Assembly: GCA_022826245.1 (NCBI GenBank)
Contig: JAJDVG010000055.1
Span: forward strand, 1 to 64,000
Direction: 5' to 3'
DNA: 64,000 nt
From: Gammaproteobacteria bacterium
Lineage (GTDB): Bacteria > Pseudomonadota > Gammaproteobacteria > Steroidobacterales > Rariloculaceae
Shown here: one piece after another, positions 42,994 to 52,903 of the stretch
How the letters are laid out: each line of letters starts with the position of its first letter
Position numbering within the stretch: position 1 is the first letter of the stretch
Translations under genes and position numbers: made by a program
Notes under the pieces: generated by a model
Databases searched by the model: none
Told to the model about the DNA's origin: nothing
What the model saw: only the letters and a program-made list of their open reading frames with translations

Positions 42994-45480
42994 ATGGGAA
43001 CTGCCATGGCGAATATGATTCAACGCTTGGCCGGGGGAGCCTGTCTGCGGCGGGTACTGTCCGTTTCGGCTCTGCCGCTGCTGCTTGTCCTTCACTCGGC
43101 GTACGGGCCGACTGTTCGAGCTCAGACCATCGCGGTCGACGGGCTGTCGGCGTCCGTCGAAATCATTCGCGACCATTGGGGGATCAATCACATCTACGCC
43201 CGGACGGAGTACGACCTGTTCTTCGCCCAGGGCTACGCCGCGGCTCGCGACCGCCTGTTCCAGCTCGAGGTCTGGCGGGCTCAGGCAACGGGTACGGTTG
43301 CCGAGATGCTGGGCGCCGACGAACTCGACAGGGACATCGGCTTCCGGCTGTTCAGGTTTCGCGGCGATCTGACACAGGAGATGAACCACTACCACGACCG
43401 GGGCTCCATCATCATCCCGGCATTCGTGGATGGCGTGAACGCCTACATCGCCGAAACCGAGGCCGATCCCGGGCTGCTGCCGGAGGCTTTCGAGCTTCTG
43501 GGCATTCGTCCGCAACGGTGGACTCCGGAAGTCGTGATCTCCCGGCACCAGGGCCTGCTGTCGAACGTCAGGGACGAACTCGACTACGGCCGGGCCGTGG
43601 CCCGCATCGGGGTCGATGCAGTCAAGGCCGTTGCGAACTTCCACCCGAAGGATCCGGATATCGGGCTGGATCCGGATATCGATCCAGGCCTTCTGCAGGA
43701 CGACATCCTCAGGCTTTACGCCGCCTTTCGTCAGCCTGTCCAGTTCGAGAGCAGCGACCTGGCTCCCGCGTACCGGGCGGATATCGATGCCCTTGAGCGG
43801 ATTCGGTTTGCTTCGGGCGTCGACCGGGGCCGGGACGCCCTGGCGCAGTGGCAGGATGAGCGGGACGTGGGTTCGAACAACTGGGTCATCAGCAGCCGGC
43901 TGAGCGCAAGCGGCTACCCGATCATGGCCAACGACCCGCACCGGGCGCAGTCGGCGCCTTCGCTGCGGTACTGGGTGCACCTGGTCGGGCCGGGGTGGAA
44001 CGTTGTCGGCGGCGGGGAGCCCGAGATTCCCGGGGTGAGCATCGGCCACAACGAGCACGGCGCCTGGGGTCTGACCGTCTTTGCGACCGACAGCGAGGAC
44101 CTGTACGTGTACCGGACGGATCCTTCCGATCCGAACCGCTACCGCTACCGGAACACCTGGGAGGAGATGACGGTGATCGCCGAGACCATTCCGGTAAGGG
44201 AACAGGCTCCGGTGGAAGTCGAACTGAAGTACACGCGGCACGGTCCGGTGGTCTACGAGGACCCGGACAACAACGTCGCCTACGCGGTACGCGCTGCGTG
44301 GCTTGAGCCGGGGGGCGCGCCGTATCTGGCGAGTTTGCGCATGGATCAGGCGACGACCTGGGAAGAGTTCGTCGAAGCGTCCAACTACTCCAATATTCCC
44401 GGCGAAAACATGGTCTGGGCGGACCGGGACGGGAACATCGGCTGGCAGTCCGTGGGGATTGCGCCCATCCGCCGCAACTTCTCCGGGCTGGTTCCGGTGC
44501 CGGGCGACGGGCGCTACGAGTGGGACGGGTATCTGCCGATTGTCGCCAAACCGAGCACTTTCAATCCGGCCGAAGGATTTTTCGCCACGGCGAACAACCA
44601 CCTGACGCCGGACGACTATCCGCACTTCGATGCCATCGGATTCGAGTGGTCGGATCCGTTCCGCTGGGCCCGGGTATCGGAAGTTCTGGACTCGGGACGC
44701 CGCCATTCCATGGCGGACATGATGGACCTGCAGATGGATACGCTGTCGATACCCGCCCGAACCCTCGTTCCCTTGCTCGAGCACGTGGAGTTGAACGAAG
44801 GCGATGCGAATCGGGCGCGGCGCCTGTTGCTGGACTGGGACCACGATCTGGATCCGGCATCGGTCGCGGCCGGGATTTACGTCGCGTTCGAACGCAGACT
44901 GCAACGGGCGATGCACGAGCTGTTGGTGCCGGAGGAGGGCCGCGAGTACATCCCGGGCGTTTCCATGTCGGTGATCATCGATCATGTTCTCGCACCGGGA
45001 GGGGAGTTCGGAAGCGACCCGATCGCCGGTCGCGACCGCATGCTGGCCGAAAGCCTCACCGACGGTGTCGAGGATCTGCGGGACAAGCTCGGTGGGAACA
45101 TGGACGATTGGCGGTACGGCCAGCCCGCCTACAAACACGCCACGATCCATCATCCGCTGTCTCGCGCCCTGACGGGCGAGATGCACGACCGTTACACCGT
45201 GGGCCCGCTACCGAGGGGCGGAAACTCCTACACCATCAACAACAGCGGGGCCGGCGACAACCAGACCAGAGGCGCATCGTTCCGCATCATCGTCGACACC
45301 GCCGACTGGGACCGGGCCGTGGGCACCAACAACCCCGGTCAGGTGGGCGATCCCGATTCCGTCTACTACGACAACCTGTTCGAACTGTGGGCCAACGACC
45401 GGTACTTCCCGGTGTTCTTCTCCCGACAGCGGATCGAATCGGTGGCCGCTGAACGATGGGAACTGCTGCCCGGATCATGA
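42994..45480 (+). CDS. Penicillin acylase family (Ntn-hydrolase) protein, secreted
   Basis: An 828-residue precursor with an N-terminal signal (LSVSALPLLLVLHSAYG). The alpha-chain part contains VEIIRDHWGINHIYARTEYD and FFAQGYAAARDRLFQLEVWR. Autocleavage is expected before Ser294 in DVGSNNWVISS, the N-terminal nucleophile of the beta chain. The beta chain holds PIMANDPHRAQSAPSLRYW and GVSIGHNEHGAWGLT, and later FFATANNHL. Relatives cleave amide bonds of penicillins, acyl-homoserine lactones or other acyl amines. ATG at 42994 is preceded by CGGAG. It starts after the divergent tRNA gene. Substrate unknown. Confidence 0.92.
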   Translation: MGTAMANMIQRLAGGACLRRVLSVSALPLLLVLHSAYGPTVRAQTIAVDGLSASVEIIRDHWGINHIYARTEYDLFFAQGYAAARDRLFQLEVWRAQATGTVAEMLGADELDRDIGFRLFRFRGDLTQEMNHYHDRGSIIIPAFVDGVNAYIAETEADPGLLPEAFELLGIRPQRWTPEVVISRHQGLLSNVRDELDYGRAVARIGVDAVKAVANFHPKDPDIGLDPDIDPGLLQDDILRLYAAFRQPVQFESSDLAPAYRADIDALERIRFASGVDRGRDALAQWQDERDVGSNNWVISSRLSASGYPIMANDPHRAQSAPSLRYWVHLVGPGWNVVGGGEPEIPGVSIGHNEHGAWGLTVFATDSEDLYVYRTDPSDPNRYRYRNTWEEMTVIAETIPVREQAPVEVELKYTRHGPVVYEDPDNNVAYAVRAAWLEPGGAPYLASLRMDQATTWEEFVEASNYSNIPGENMVWADRDGNIGWQSVGIAPIRRNFSGLVPVPGDGRYEWDGYLPIVAKPSTFNPAEGFFATANNHLTPDDYPHFDAIGFEWSDPFRWARVSEVLDSGRRHSMADMMDLQMDTLSIPARTLVPLLEHVELNEGDANRARRLLLDWDHDLDPASVAAGIYVAFERRLQRAMHELLVPEEGREYIPGVSMSVIIDHVLAPGGEFGSDPIAGRDRMLAESLTDGVEDLRDKLGGNMDDWRYGQPAYKHATIHHPLSRALTGEMHDRYTVGPLPRGGNSYTINNSGAGDNQTRGASFRIIVDTADWDRAVGTNNPGQVGDPDSVYYDNLFELWANDRYFPVFFSRQRIESVAAERWELLPGS

Positions 45481-45553
45481 TTGGGGAAACGTGCGGCAAC
45501 GCCAGGCTCGTCGCCATGACGGCGCCGGGATTCGACACGTTGCGCGCCGCTCG

Positions 45554-45937
45554 CTACCGGCTCCACGCCGCGCCGGCGGCGTAACCGAGCCAGACCGCGA
45601 CGAGGCAGACCGCTACGGAAAGGACGACGTTGGCGGTCGCCGCGAACCACTGGCCGTCGCGGGCGAGGTTGAGCGTCTGCACGCTGAACGCCGAGAAGGT
45701 CGTGAACCCGCCGCAGATGCCGATCATCAGGAACGCGCGAGCATCCGGCGACAGGAAAATACGGCCGTCGGCGACGCTCACCGCGGCGAGGAAACCGATG
45801 ATCAGGGAACCGGCGACGTTGACGAACAGCGTGGCCCACGGAAAGCCCACCCCGATGTACCGTGCGGCGAGGTCCGAACAGCCGTAGCGCGCCATGCCGC
45901 CGAGCGCGCTGCCGAGTCCGATCCAGAGATAGCTCAT
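45554..45937 (-). CDS. crcB: Fluoride exporter CrcB/FluC
   Basis: A 127-residue membrane protein with four predicted helices. YLWIGLGSALGGMARYG starts the first helix, then WATLFVNVAGSLIIGFL, and GICGGFTTFSAFSVQ carries the Phe/Thr/Ser residues lining the fluoride path. It exports fluoride as a dual-topology dimer. Its start overlaps the stop of the upstream phosphatase gene by 4 bases, so no fluoride riboswitch immediately precedes it. Length is normal. Confidence 0.93.
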   Translation of the reverse strand: MSYLWIGLGSALGGMARYGCSDLAARYIGVGFPWATLFVNVAGSLIIGFLAAVSVADGRIFLSPDARAFLMIGICGGFTTFSAFSVQTLNLARDGQWFAATANVVLSVAVCLVAVWLGYAAGAAWSR

Positions 45938-46773
45938 GTTCGAGGAACCGGTCGGCGGGCGATGCCCGGAGCCGGCTGTGGACCGTTCAGGACATCGAGC
46001 GCCCGGGCGTGCAGTTCCGGCGTCGCGGCCGCGACGACAAGCCCGCCGTCAAGCGCCGGCCGTCCCTGCCAATCGGATACGACCCCGCCCGCGCCTTCGA
46101 CGACGGGAATCAGCGGGACAATGTCGTAGGCCTTGAGATCGCCTTCGACGACGAGATCGATGAACCCCGCGGCGAGCATCGCGTAGTTGTAGCAGTCCCC
46201 GCCGAAGCGGCTCATGAGGCAGCGCTTCGCCAGGGTCGCGAAGGCGGCAGCCGAGGCGCCCGCAAACAGGTCAGGATGCGTGCAGGCGAGCGACGCCTGC
46301 GACAGTTCATGACATTGCCGGGTCCCGAGCCGCTCGCGACGGTCGCCGCGGATCAGCCAGGTCCCGCTTGGTGCTCCCAGAAAGATCTCGTCGAGCACAG
46401 GCTGGCAAAGCACGCCGAGCAACGGCATCCCGTCGCGAACGAGCCCGATCAACGTTCCCCAAAGCGGCGACCCGGTCATGAAGGAGCGTGTGCCGTCGAT
46501 CGGGTCGATGAGCCAAGTATACCGGGATCGCGCCGCGCGAGCGCCGCCCTCTTCGCCGATGATGCCGTGTTCGGGATAACGCTCGAGGATCGCTTCGCGC
46601 AGCAGCGTCTCTATGGCGCGGTCCGCGCTCGTGACCGGGTCGAAGCCGCCGCCGGCCTTGTTCTCGACCGTGACGGGCCTGCGGAAATAGGTTCTCGCGG
46701 TGGTTCCGGCAGCGCGCGCAAGCTCGAGACTGAAGTCCTCGAGAACGGCTACTTCATGCCTGCCCTTGGCCAT
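45934..46773 (-). CDS. Inositol-monophosphatase family protein, HisN-like phosphatase
   Basis: A 279-residue phosphatase. DPVTSADRAIETLLR, HGIIGEEGG and WLIDPIDGTRSFMTG are the metal and substrate motifs of the family; FGGDCYNYAMLAAGFIDLVVE and AYDIVPLIPVVEGAGGV close the site. The spacing GDCYNY...AYDIVPLIP resembles histidinol-phosphatase of the HisN type, but inositol- or CysQ-like activity cannot be excluded. Coupled to crcB by a 4-base overlap. It is 35 bases from the purL stop on the same strand, so readthrough from purL is possible. Confidence 0.88.
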   Translation of the reverse strand: MAKGRHEVAVLEDFSLELARAAGTTARTYFRRPVTVENKAGGGFDPVTSADRAIETLLREAILERYPEHGIIGEEGGARAARSRYTWLIDPIDGTRSFMTGSPLWGTLIGLVRDGMPLLGVLCQPVLDEIFLGAPSGTWLIRGDRRERLGTRQCHELSQASLACTHPDLFAGASAAAFATLAKRCLMSRFGGDCYNYAMLAAGFIDLVVEGDLKAYDIVPLIPVVEGAGGVVSDWQGRPALDGGLVVAAATPELHARALDVLNGPQPAPGIARRPVPRT

Positions 46774-46808
46774 GCACGCCTCCGGAAGCGTTCAATGATG
46801 GAAACCGG

Positions 46809-49800
46809 TCAATCCACCCAGGCGCGCGCGTTGTCGAACAGCTTCTGCCACGGCGAACACTCGCCCCAGTCGGCGGGATGCCATGAATTCTGCACCGTGC
46901 GAAACACGCGTTCGGGATGCGGCATCATGATCGTGACGCGGCCGTCGTCGTTCGTGAGCCCGGCGATGCCGTTCGGCGAACCGTTGGGATTGGCCGGATA
47001 GCGCTCGGCCGTGCGGCCGTCGTTCGTGACGTAGCGAACCGCCGTGAGCGGCGCCTCGCACCGGTCGAGCTCATCCGCGGACGCGAATTCGGCCCGCCCC
47101 TCGCCATGCGATGTCACGATCGGCAAGCGCGAGCCCGCCATGTCGGTCAGCAGCACCGAGCGGTTCGGGACGATTTCAACGAGCGACAAGCGCGCCTCGA
47201 ACTGATCCGACCGGTTGCGCACGAAGCGCGGCCATGCGGCCGTACCCGGAATCAGCGCCTTGAGCGCGGCGAGCATCTGGCAGCCGTTGCAGACGCCGAG
47301 CGCGAACGTGTCCTCACGCGAGAAGAAAGCCTCGAAAGCCCCGCGGACGCTGTCGTTGTAGAGGATCGCCTTCGCCCAGCCGCCGCCCGCGCCGAGCACG
47401 TCGCCGTAGGAAAATCCGCCGCAGGCAAGCAGCCCTCTGAACTGCTCGAGTTCCGTGCGTCCGGCCAGCAGATCGCTCATGTGCACGTCGTGGGCGTCGA
47501 AGCCCGCGCGGTCCAGCGCCGCCGCCATCTCGCGCTGCCCGTTCACGCCTTGCTCGCGCAGGATCGCGACCTTCGGACGGCCCTTGCCGAGTTTGCGGAC
47601 CTCGAGATCCATGTCGGGCAGCGGGAACGTCAGCGTGGCATTGAGACCCGGATCGTTCTCGTCGAGCGTGCTCTCGTACGCTTCGCGCGCGCACTCGGGG
47701 TTGTCGCGCAGCGCCTGCATGCGCCAGGTCAGTTCCGACCACTTCGCGTGCAGCTCGGTACGCCTGGCGCGATAGAGTGCGTCGGCGCCGCGATGAATCG
47801 CGATCTCGTCGTGATCTGCCGGCTCTGCGACGATCACGAAGGGCACGCTGCCCTGTTCCGCGAGAATGCGCTCGACACGCGGAACCTCGGCTCGCTCGAC
47901 CTCGATCACGGCGCCGGGCTCCTCGGCGAAAAGCCACGCGACGACATCGCTGACTTCGGCGGGGACGCGCACGTCGAGACCGCGCCGCGACGCGAACGCC
48001 ATTTCGGCGAGCGTGACGAACAACCCGCCGTCGGAACGGTCGTGGTAGGCCGACACGAGACCCGCCTCGCGCAGCCGGCGCTGAGCCCGGAAAAAGCTGA
48101 CGAGGCGCTCCGGCGAATCGAGATCGGGCGGTTCGCCGCCATAGCGGGCGTAGCTCTGGGCGAGGCAGGATCCGCCGAGGCGCGTTCGGCCGTCGGCGAG
48201 ATCGAGCAACACGAGCACCGTGTCGTTTCGCGAGCTGTCGAGCTCCGGCGTCAGGCAGCGACGGACATCGCCGACGGGCGCGAATGCCGAGACGACCAGC
48301 GAGACGGGCGCGGTCACGTCCCGCTCGTTGCCGTCCTGAGACCATTCGGTGCGCATCGACAGCGAGTCCTTGCCGACCGGGATCGCCACACCGAGCGCCG
48401 GGCACAGTTCCTCGCCGACGGCCCGGACCATCTCGAAGAGATCGAAGTCGTCGTCGCCGAATCCGGCCGCTGCCATCCAGTTCGCCGACAACCTGATGTC
48501 GCCGAGCGCTGCCACATCGGCGGCGGCGAGGTTCGTGATCGCTTCGGCAACTGCCAGTCGCGCGGCGGCCGGCCCGTGCCGGATCGCAACGGGTGTGCGT
48601 TCGCCGACCGCGAGCGCTTCGCCCGTGTAAGCGGAGAAACTCGACAACGTCACCGCCGCATCGCCGACCGGCACCTGCCAGGGCCCGACGAGCTGATCCC
48701 GGCAAGCCATGCCGCCCACCGTGCGATCGCCGATGTGAATGAGGAAGGACTTGTCGCCGACCGCCGGGAAGCGCAGCACGCGGTCGACGGCGTCGGCGAG
48801 CCCGATGCCGCCGTGGTCCCAGGCGTCGAATTCCCGCGTGCGGCTGCGGGCCTCGCGCGTCATCTTCGGCGGCTTGCCGAACAGCAGCTCCATCGGCATC
48901 GCCACGGGCGTGTTATCGAACTGCCGGTCGTTGACGACGAGTTCGCGCTGCGCGGTCAGGGTCCCGAGCACCGCGAACGGACAGCGTTCGCGCGCGCAGA
49001 TCGCGGTGAAGGCGGCGAGTCGTTCGGGCTCGATGCTCAGGATGTAGCGTTCCTGGGACTCGTTGCACCACAGCTCCATCGGGTTCATGCCGGGCTCGTC
49101 GTTCGGCACGTTGCGCAACTCGATGACGGCCCCGCAGTCGCTGTGTTCGACGATCTCGGGGATGGCGTTCGACAGCCCGCCCGCGCCGATATCGTGGATC
49201 GCCGCGATGGGGCTGTCCTCCCCGAGCGCCCAGCACGCATCGATGACCTCCTGCGCGCGCCGCTGCATCTCGGGGTTGCCGCGCTGCACGGACGCGTAGT
49301 CGAGTTCCTCCTCGCCCGAACCGCTGCCCGTCGACGATGCGGCGCCGCCGCCAAGCCCGATCAGCATCGCGGGTCCGCCGATGACGACGAGCTTCGCTCC
49401 GGCGCCGGGCTTCGCCTTCTCGACGTGGATGTCCCGGATGTTGCCGAGCCCGCCGGCCAGCATGATCGGCTTGTGATAGCCGCGCCACTGACCGTCGCTC
49501 TCGAGCAGGCAGGTCCGGAAATAGCCGTTGAGATTCGGCCGCCCGAACTCGTTGTTGAACTGCGCGGCGCCGATCGGCCCGTCGAGCATGATCTGCAGCG
49601 GCGATGCAATCCGCGCCGGCCGTCCCGGAGACGCCGACTCCCACGGCTGCGGCCAGTCCGGTACTTCGAGATGCGAGACGGTGAAGCCCGTGAGCCCCGC
49701 CTTCGGCCTGGCGCCCCGGCCTGTCGCCCCCTCGTCGCGGATCTCCCCGCCGGAGCCCGTCGCCGCGCCCGGGAACGGCGAGATCGCCGTCGGATGGTTG

Positions 49801-50699
49801 TGCGTTTCGACCTTCATCACGAGGTGCACCGGCTCGTCGGCATGCACGTAACGCGACGACCCCGGCTCCGGGTAGAACCACGGCGCTCGCGGACCCGCAA
49901 CGACGGCTGCGTTGTCCGAATACGCCGACAGCACGCCGTCCGGCGCGTGCGCGTGGGTGTTGCGGATCATCTGGAACAGGCTCTTGTCGGCCGGTTCCCC
50001 GTCGACGATCCAGCGCGCGTTGAAGACCTTGTGCCGGCAATGCTCGGAATTCGCCTGCGCGAACATCATGAGTTCGACGTCCGAAGGATTGCGTCCGAGC
50101 GCCGCGTACTGTTCGACGAGATAGTCGATTTCGTCGTCGGAGAGCGCGAGACCGAGTTCGCGGTTGATCTCGTCGAGCGCCGTGCGCCCGAGCCCCGTCG
50201 AATCGACCCACTCGACGGGCTTCGGAGCGTGCTCGCCGAAGAGCGAATCCTGCGCCGGCGGTTCCGCGGAGAACGACTCGGTCATCCTGTCGTGCAGCAG
50301 CTCGGCAAGCGCAGCGATTTCGCCGTCCTCGAGCGCCCGGAGCAGTTCCAGTTCGTAGACCCGGCCGCGTTCCAGCCGATGCACGGGCAGCGCGCAGATT
50401 CTCGCGATATCGGTCGCCTTCGAAGCCCAGGGCGAGATCGTGCCGAGCCGCGGCACGACGAACAGCGAGCATCGTAGCGATGAATCGTCAGACGCGGGCG
50501 AGGCAGGCGCGCCGTAGTCGAGCAAGGCGGCAAGCACGGCACTTTCGCGCGCATCGAGTTCGCGCTCGAGATGAACAAAATGGTGGAACCGCACGCTGAC
50601 GCCGGCTACCGCTTCGGAGCGCGATTGAAGCCTGTCCCGCAGCTTGCTCAGGCGGAATGCAGTCTCGGCCGCCGGACCGGCCAACTGCAGCATCGTCAT
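46809..50699 (-). CDS. purL: Phosphoribosylformylglycinamidine synthase, single-chain
   Basis: A 1296-residue enzyme of purine synthesis converting FGAR, glutamine and ATP to FGAM. Domains in order: an N-terminal PurS-like domain, a linker, two FGAM-synthetase halves (motifs [56 protein letters not shown] and [12 protein letters not shown]) and a C-terminal glutamine amidotransferase from about residue 1040 with nucleophile Cys1137 in [10 protein letters not shown]. The single large chain is the form of Gamma- and Betaproteobacteria and eukaryotes. The ATG at 50699 is the first in frame; the gene is intact. Confidence 0.98.
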   Translation of the reverse strand: MTMLQLAGPAAETAFRLSKLRDRLQSRSEAVAGVSVRFHHFVHLERELDARESAVLAALLDYGAPASPASDDSSLRCSLFVVPRLGTISPWASKATDIARICALPVHRLERGRVYELELLRALEDGEIAALAELLHDRMTESFSAEPPAQDSLFGEHAPKPVEWVDSTGLGRTALDEINRELGLALSDDEIDYLVEQYAALGRNPSDVELMMFAQANSEHCRHKVFNARWIVDGEPADKSLFQMIRNTHAHAPDGVLSAYSDNAAVVAGPRAPWFYPEPGSSRYVHADEPVHLVMKVETHNHPTAISPFPGAATGSGGEIRDEGATGRGARPKAGLTGFTVSHLEVPDWPQPWESASPGRPARIASPLQIMLDGPIGAAQFNNEFGRPNLNGYFRTCLLESDGQWRGYHKPIMLAGGLGNIRDIHVEKAKPGAGAKLVVIGGPAMLIGLGGGAASSTGSGSGEEELDYASVQRGNPEMQRRAQEVIDACWALGEDSPIAAIHDIGAGGLSNAIPEIVEHSDCGAVIELRNVPNDEPGMNPMELWCNESQERYILSIEPERLAAFTAICARERCPFAVLGTLTAQRELVVNDRQFDNTPVAMPMELLFGKPPKMTREARSRTREFDAWDHGGIGLADAVDRVLRFPAVGDKSFLIHIGDRTVGGMACRDQLVGPWQVPVGDAAVTLSSFSAYTGEALAVGERTPVAIRHGPAAARLAVAEAITNLAAADVAALGDIRLSANWMAAAGFGDDDFDLFEMVRAVGEELCPALGVAIPVGKDSLSMRTEWSQDGNERDVTAPVSLVVSAFAPVGDVRRCLTPELDSSRNDTVLVLLDLADGRTRLGGSCLAQSYARYGGEPPDLDSPERLVSFFRAQRRLREAGLVSAYHDRSDGGLFVTLAEMAFASRRGLDVRVPAEVSDVVAWLFAEEPGAVIEVERAEVPRVERILAEQGSVPFVIVAEPADHDEIAIHRGADALYRARRTELHAKWSELTWRMQALRDNPECAREAYESTLDENDPGLNATLTFPLPDMDLEVRKLGKGRPKVAILREQGVNGQREMAAALDRAGFDAHDVHMSDLLAGRTELEQFRGLLACGGFSYGDVLGAGGGWAKAILYNDSVRGAFEAFFSREDTFALGVCNGCQMLAALKALIPGTAAWPRFVRNRSDQFEARLSLVEIVPNRSVLLTDMAGSRLPIVTSHGEGRAEFASADELDRCEAPLTAVRYVTNDGRTAERYPANPNGSPNGIAGLTNDDGRVTIMMPHPERVFRTVQNSWHPADWGECSPWQKLFDNARAWVD

Positions 50700-50779
50700 G
50701 GATTCAATTCAGCACGCAGTATGCTCGACAGGCGGCGCTATCATACCGAAACGCGGCTCCGGCGGTAACCGTGCGCAGG

Positions 50780-51127
50780 CTACTGGCGATCGGTGGATCC
50801 GCCCTTGCCCTGCGGCGTATACACCGGAACCGGAAACTGGGCAATGTTGCTGCCCTCGGCATCGCTGACCTTGCTCGCGCCCTGTTCGTCGACCTCGTCG
50901 ATGCGGATGATCGAGTGCATCGGCAGATAGCTGCGCCTGACGCCCGAAAACTCCGACTTGATCTTCTCTTCGGAGGGATCGACGACCACGCTCGAGCGCG
51001 CCCCGAAAACGAGTTTCTCGATCTCGATGAAGCCGAACAATCCCCCCTGGCTCACGTGCCGGGCGTAGACCTCGTACACCTTGCCCTGGTTGACGAAAAC
51101 GACCTTGTAAATCGGCTCGGACGGCAT
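50780..51127 (-). CDS. DUF1820 family protein
   Basis: A 115-residue protein: MPSEPIYKVVFVNQGKVYEV, YARHVSQGGLFGFIEIEKL, FGARSSVVVDPSEEKIKSEF and SYLPMHSIIRIDEVDEQG. This is the full DUF1820 pattern found almost only in Gammaproteobacteria. It is probably a small cytoplasmic beta-rich protein of unknown role. The start at 51127 begins the conserved part. It lies between purL and the radical SAM operon on the same strand, 82 bases after the rSAM stop. Confidence 0.9.
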   Translation of the reverse strand: MPSEPIYKVVFVNQGKVYEVYARHVSQGGLFGFIEIEKLVFGARSSVVVDPSEEKIKSEFSGVRRSYLPMHSIIRIDEVDEQGASKVSDAEGSNIAQFPVPVYTPQGKGGSTDRQ

Positions 51128-51209
51128 GATTCGGGTTAGCGCGCGTTCGGGATGGCGGCAGCTTAGCACAAGCCAGCGCGGCCAGGATCGACGATTTCGG
51201 GACGCGCCT

Positions 51210-52124
51210 TCAGCGGCCGATTTCGCTGCACGAGGCGCCGAATGCGAAGCAACTGTAACAGCGGTGATGGTGCATGAAGATGCGCTTGTCCATGCTCTCG
51301 GTCAGCGTCGCGCCGAGGTCGTAGGACTCGTCGTCGTCGACGAGCGTGCAGGCATACACGCGCATCCTGCCATTGATCCGCACGACCATCTTCGAGAACG
51401 CGCACATGAATCGCCGCCGGCTTTCCTCGGTGTGATAGGCGGTCATGCAGTGCTCCGTGACCGCCGGCACGGCCGGGTTCGCTCCCGGCGTCAGAAAGTC
51501 CGGAAAACCGATCAGCGTCGTGTCCGTCGGCAGACCATGCTCGGCGAAGAGTGTCCGGAACGCCGCTTCGGATCGTCGCGAATCGTCGTCGGCGTCGATC
51601 TGCCGCGCTACGGAGATATCGAAGCCGCGTTCATCGAGCGCCGCGAGAGCCGCCCAGGACTTGTCGAAACTGCCGGCGCCCCGGCCCGCGTCGTGGCGAT
51701 CGCGGTCCGGATAGTCGATGCTGACCCTGAACGAGACCGGATGCGGTTGTGCGCGCAGCGACTCGATCTGGTGCAGGCGCTTGAGGACGGGATCGGTTCC
51801 GTTGGTCAGCACCAGGCAGGGGCGAAACGTCGAGGCATGGCGCAGGATGTTGATGAAGTCCCGGACGATGAACGGTTCCCCGCCCGTGAACGAAAACTGC
51901 TCGACGCCGAGCGTCACGGCCTCGTCGATGTAAGGGCGGGCATCCTCGAGAGTGATCCTGTCGAGCCGCCCGTCCCCGGGCCTCGAACCCTCGAGGCAGA
52001 ACGGGCACGCCAGGTTGCAGGCCGTTCCGGTATGGAACCAGAGTTCGCGCAGCCCGTACGGATCGATGTATCCGCAAGGTTCGTCGATTTTCGCGAGTGC
52101 AAAATCGCTGGGGTTGGCGTTCAT
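51210..52124 (-). CDS. Radical SAM protein with C-terminal cysteine-rich (SPASM-like) segment
   Basis: A 304-residue radical SAM enzyme. The cluster motif is Cys36-x3-Cys40-x2-Cys43 (CNLACPFCLEGSRPG); FSFTGGEPFIV is the SAM-binding GGE motif. The C-terminal third has FMCAFSKMVVRINGRMRVYA then CTLVDDD and CYSCFAFGASC, a SPASM-like set that could hold a second Fe-S cluster. Its start overlaps the glycosyltransferase stop by 4 bases, last gene of a six-gene operon with two rSAM/selenodomain-associated transferases. Such enzymes in related clusters build modified metabolites, including arsenosugars; no arsenic-specific gene is seen here. Confidence 0.88.
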   Translation of the reverse strand: MNANPSDFALAKIDEPCGYIDPYGLRELWFHTGTACNLACPFCLEGSRPGDGRLDRITLEDARPYIDEAVTLGVEQFSFTGGEPFIVRDFINILRHASTFRPCLVLTNGTDPVLKRLHQIESLRAQPHPVSFRVSIDYPDRDRHDAGRGAGSFDKSWAALAALDERGFDISVARQIDADDDSRRSEAAFRTLFAEHGLPTDTTLIGFPDFLTPGANPAVPAVTEHCMTAYHTEESRRRFMCAFSKMVVRINGRMRVYACTLVDDDESYDLGATLTESMDKRIFMHHHRCYSCFAFGASCSEIGR

Positions 52125-52903
52125 GCATTGGGCCTCGCGCCCGGCTCGTCCCGTTCGCCATGAGAATCCGGCGCGCCGCGGACATGATCGCTGCCCGCTG
52201 CGGCGCCGCCGTGGTACGCGCCCGCAAGTTTCTCGGGCGACACTCCGAGCATGTTACATGACGCGAGCCAGCGGTTGCGCCAGCTCCGCGACCACCAACC
52301 GTCGCGTTCCCAGCGCCGCGTCGAGACGCGAACCCGCGCGGCAAGCGGCCGGAAGCGCCCGCGCCGCCTGAGGCGCCTCACGAGCCTGACCTCCTCGAAG
52401 AGCGGCTGCTGAGGGAATCCGCCGCATTCCAGATACGCGTCGCGCCGCACGAAGATGCCCTGATCGCCGTAGGGAATGCCGCCGAGCGCGATCCTGAGCG
52501 CCACGAGGCGCTCGAGCAGCCGTTTGTACCAGGTTCGCGAGCCCTGAAACGCGAACCGGAAGCAGCCGCCTTCGGCGCCGTCCTCGATGGCGGCGTCAAT
52601 CGCCTCGAGGCCGTCGTCCGGCGGCCGGACATCGGCGTGCAGGAACCAGAATACGCTCGCCCTCGCCGTTCTTGCGCCGCGATCGAGCTGGGCGCCGCGA
52701 TTGGCCTGCGCGTCGATCAGCCGGCAGCCGTGTTCGCGGCAGAGTCCGACGAGCCGCGGATCGGGCCGACCGGACACGACGACGATCTCCGCGGGCCGGT
52801 CATGCCATCCATCGACCTGGCCGAGCAACTCCGCGAGCGCCGCCATGTCGCCGAGCACGGGGACGATCAGCGCGATATCGTGCTTCACGAACGCGTGTTC
52901 CAT
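52121..52903 (-). CDS. Glycosyltransferase family 2 (rSAM/selenodomain-associated transferase 2 type)
   Basis: A 260-residue GT-A transferase. IALIVPVLGDMAALAELLGQ, AEIVVVSGR, NRGAQLDRGARTARASVFWF and LHADVRPPDDGLEAI give the nucleotide-sugar and DxD-like site; GGIPYGDQGIFVRRDAYLEC and GGFPQQPLFEEVRLVRRLRR complete the pattern of the TIGR04283 family. The tail of about 40 residues is disordered. The start at 52903 lies inside the flavoprotein gene (19-base overlap), and the stop overlaps the radical SAM start. It probably transfers a sugar or sugar-like group to the product of the operon. Confidence 0.85.
   Translation of the reverse strand: MEHAFVKHDIALIVPVLGDMAALAELLGQVDGWHDRPAEIVVVSGRPDPRLVGLCREHGCRLIDAQANRGAQLDRGARTARASVFWFLHADVRPPDDGLEAIDAAIEDGAEGGCFRFAFQGSRTWYKRLLERLVALRIALGGIPYGDQGIFVRRDAYLECGGFPQQPLFEEVRLVRRLRRRGRFRPLAARVRVSTRRWERDGWWSRSWRNRWLASCNMLGVSPEKLAGAYHGGAAAGSDHVRGAPDSHGERDEPGARPNA

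Noticed and set aside
42691..45186. 831-codon minus-strand open frame opposite the penicillin-acylase gene
   Set aside because: It reads through the tRNA-Ser gene and is antisense to a complete Ntn hydrolase; its composition is that of a shadow frame.
45938..46050. Fluoride riboswitch before crcB
   Set aside because: crcB starts inside the end of the phosphatase gene (4-base overlap), leaving no leader; no riboswitch-like fold was seen before the phosphatase gene either.
46917..50477. 1186-codon plus-strand open frame opposite purL
   Set aside because: The translation is arginine- and histidine-rich with no domain, and lies wholly antisense to an intact, fully recognisable PurL; it is a by-product of high GC content.
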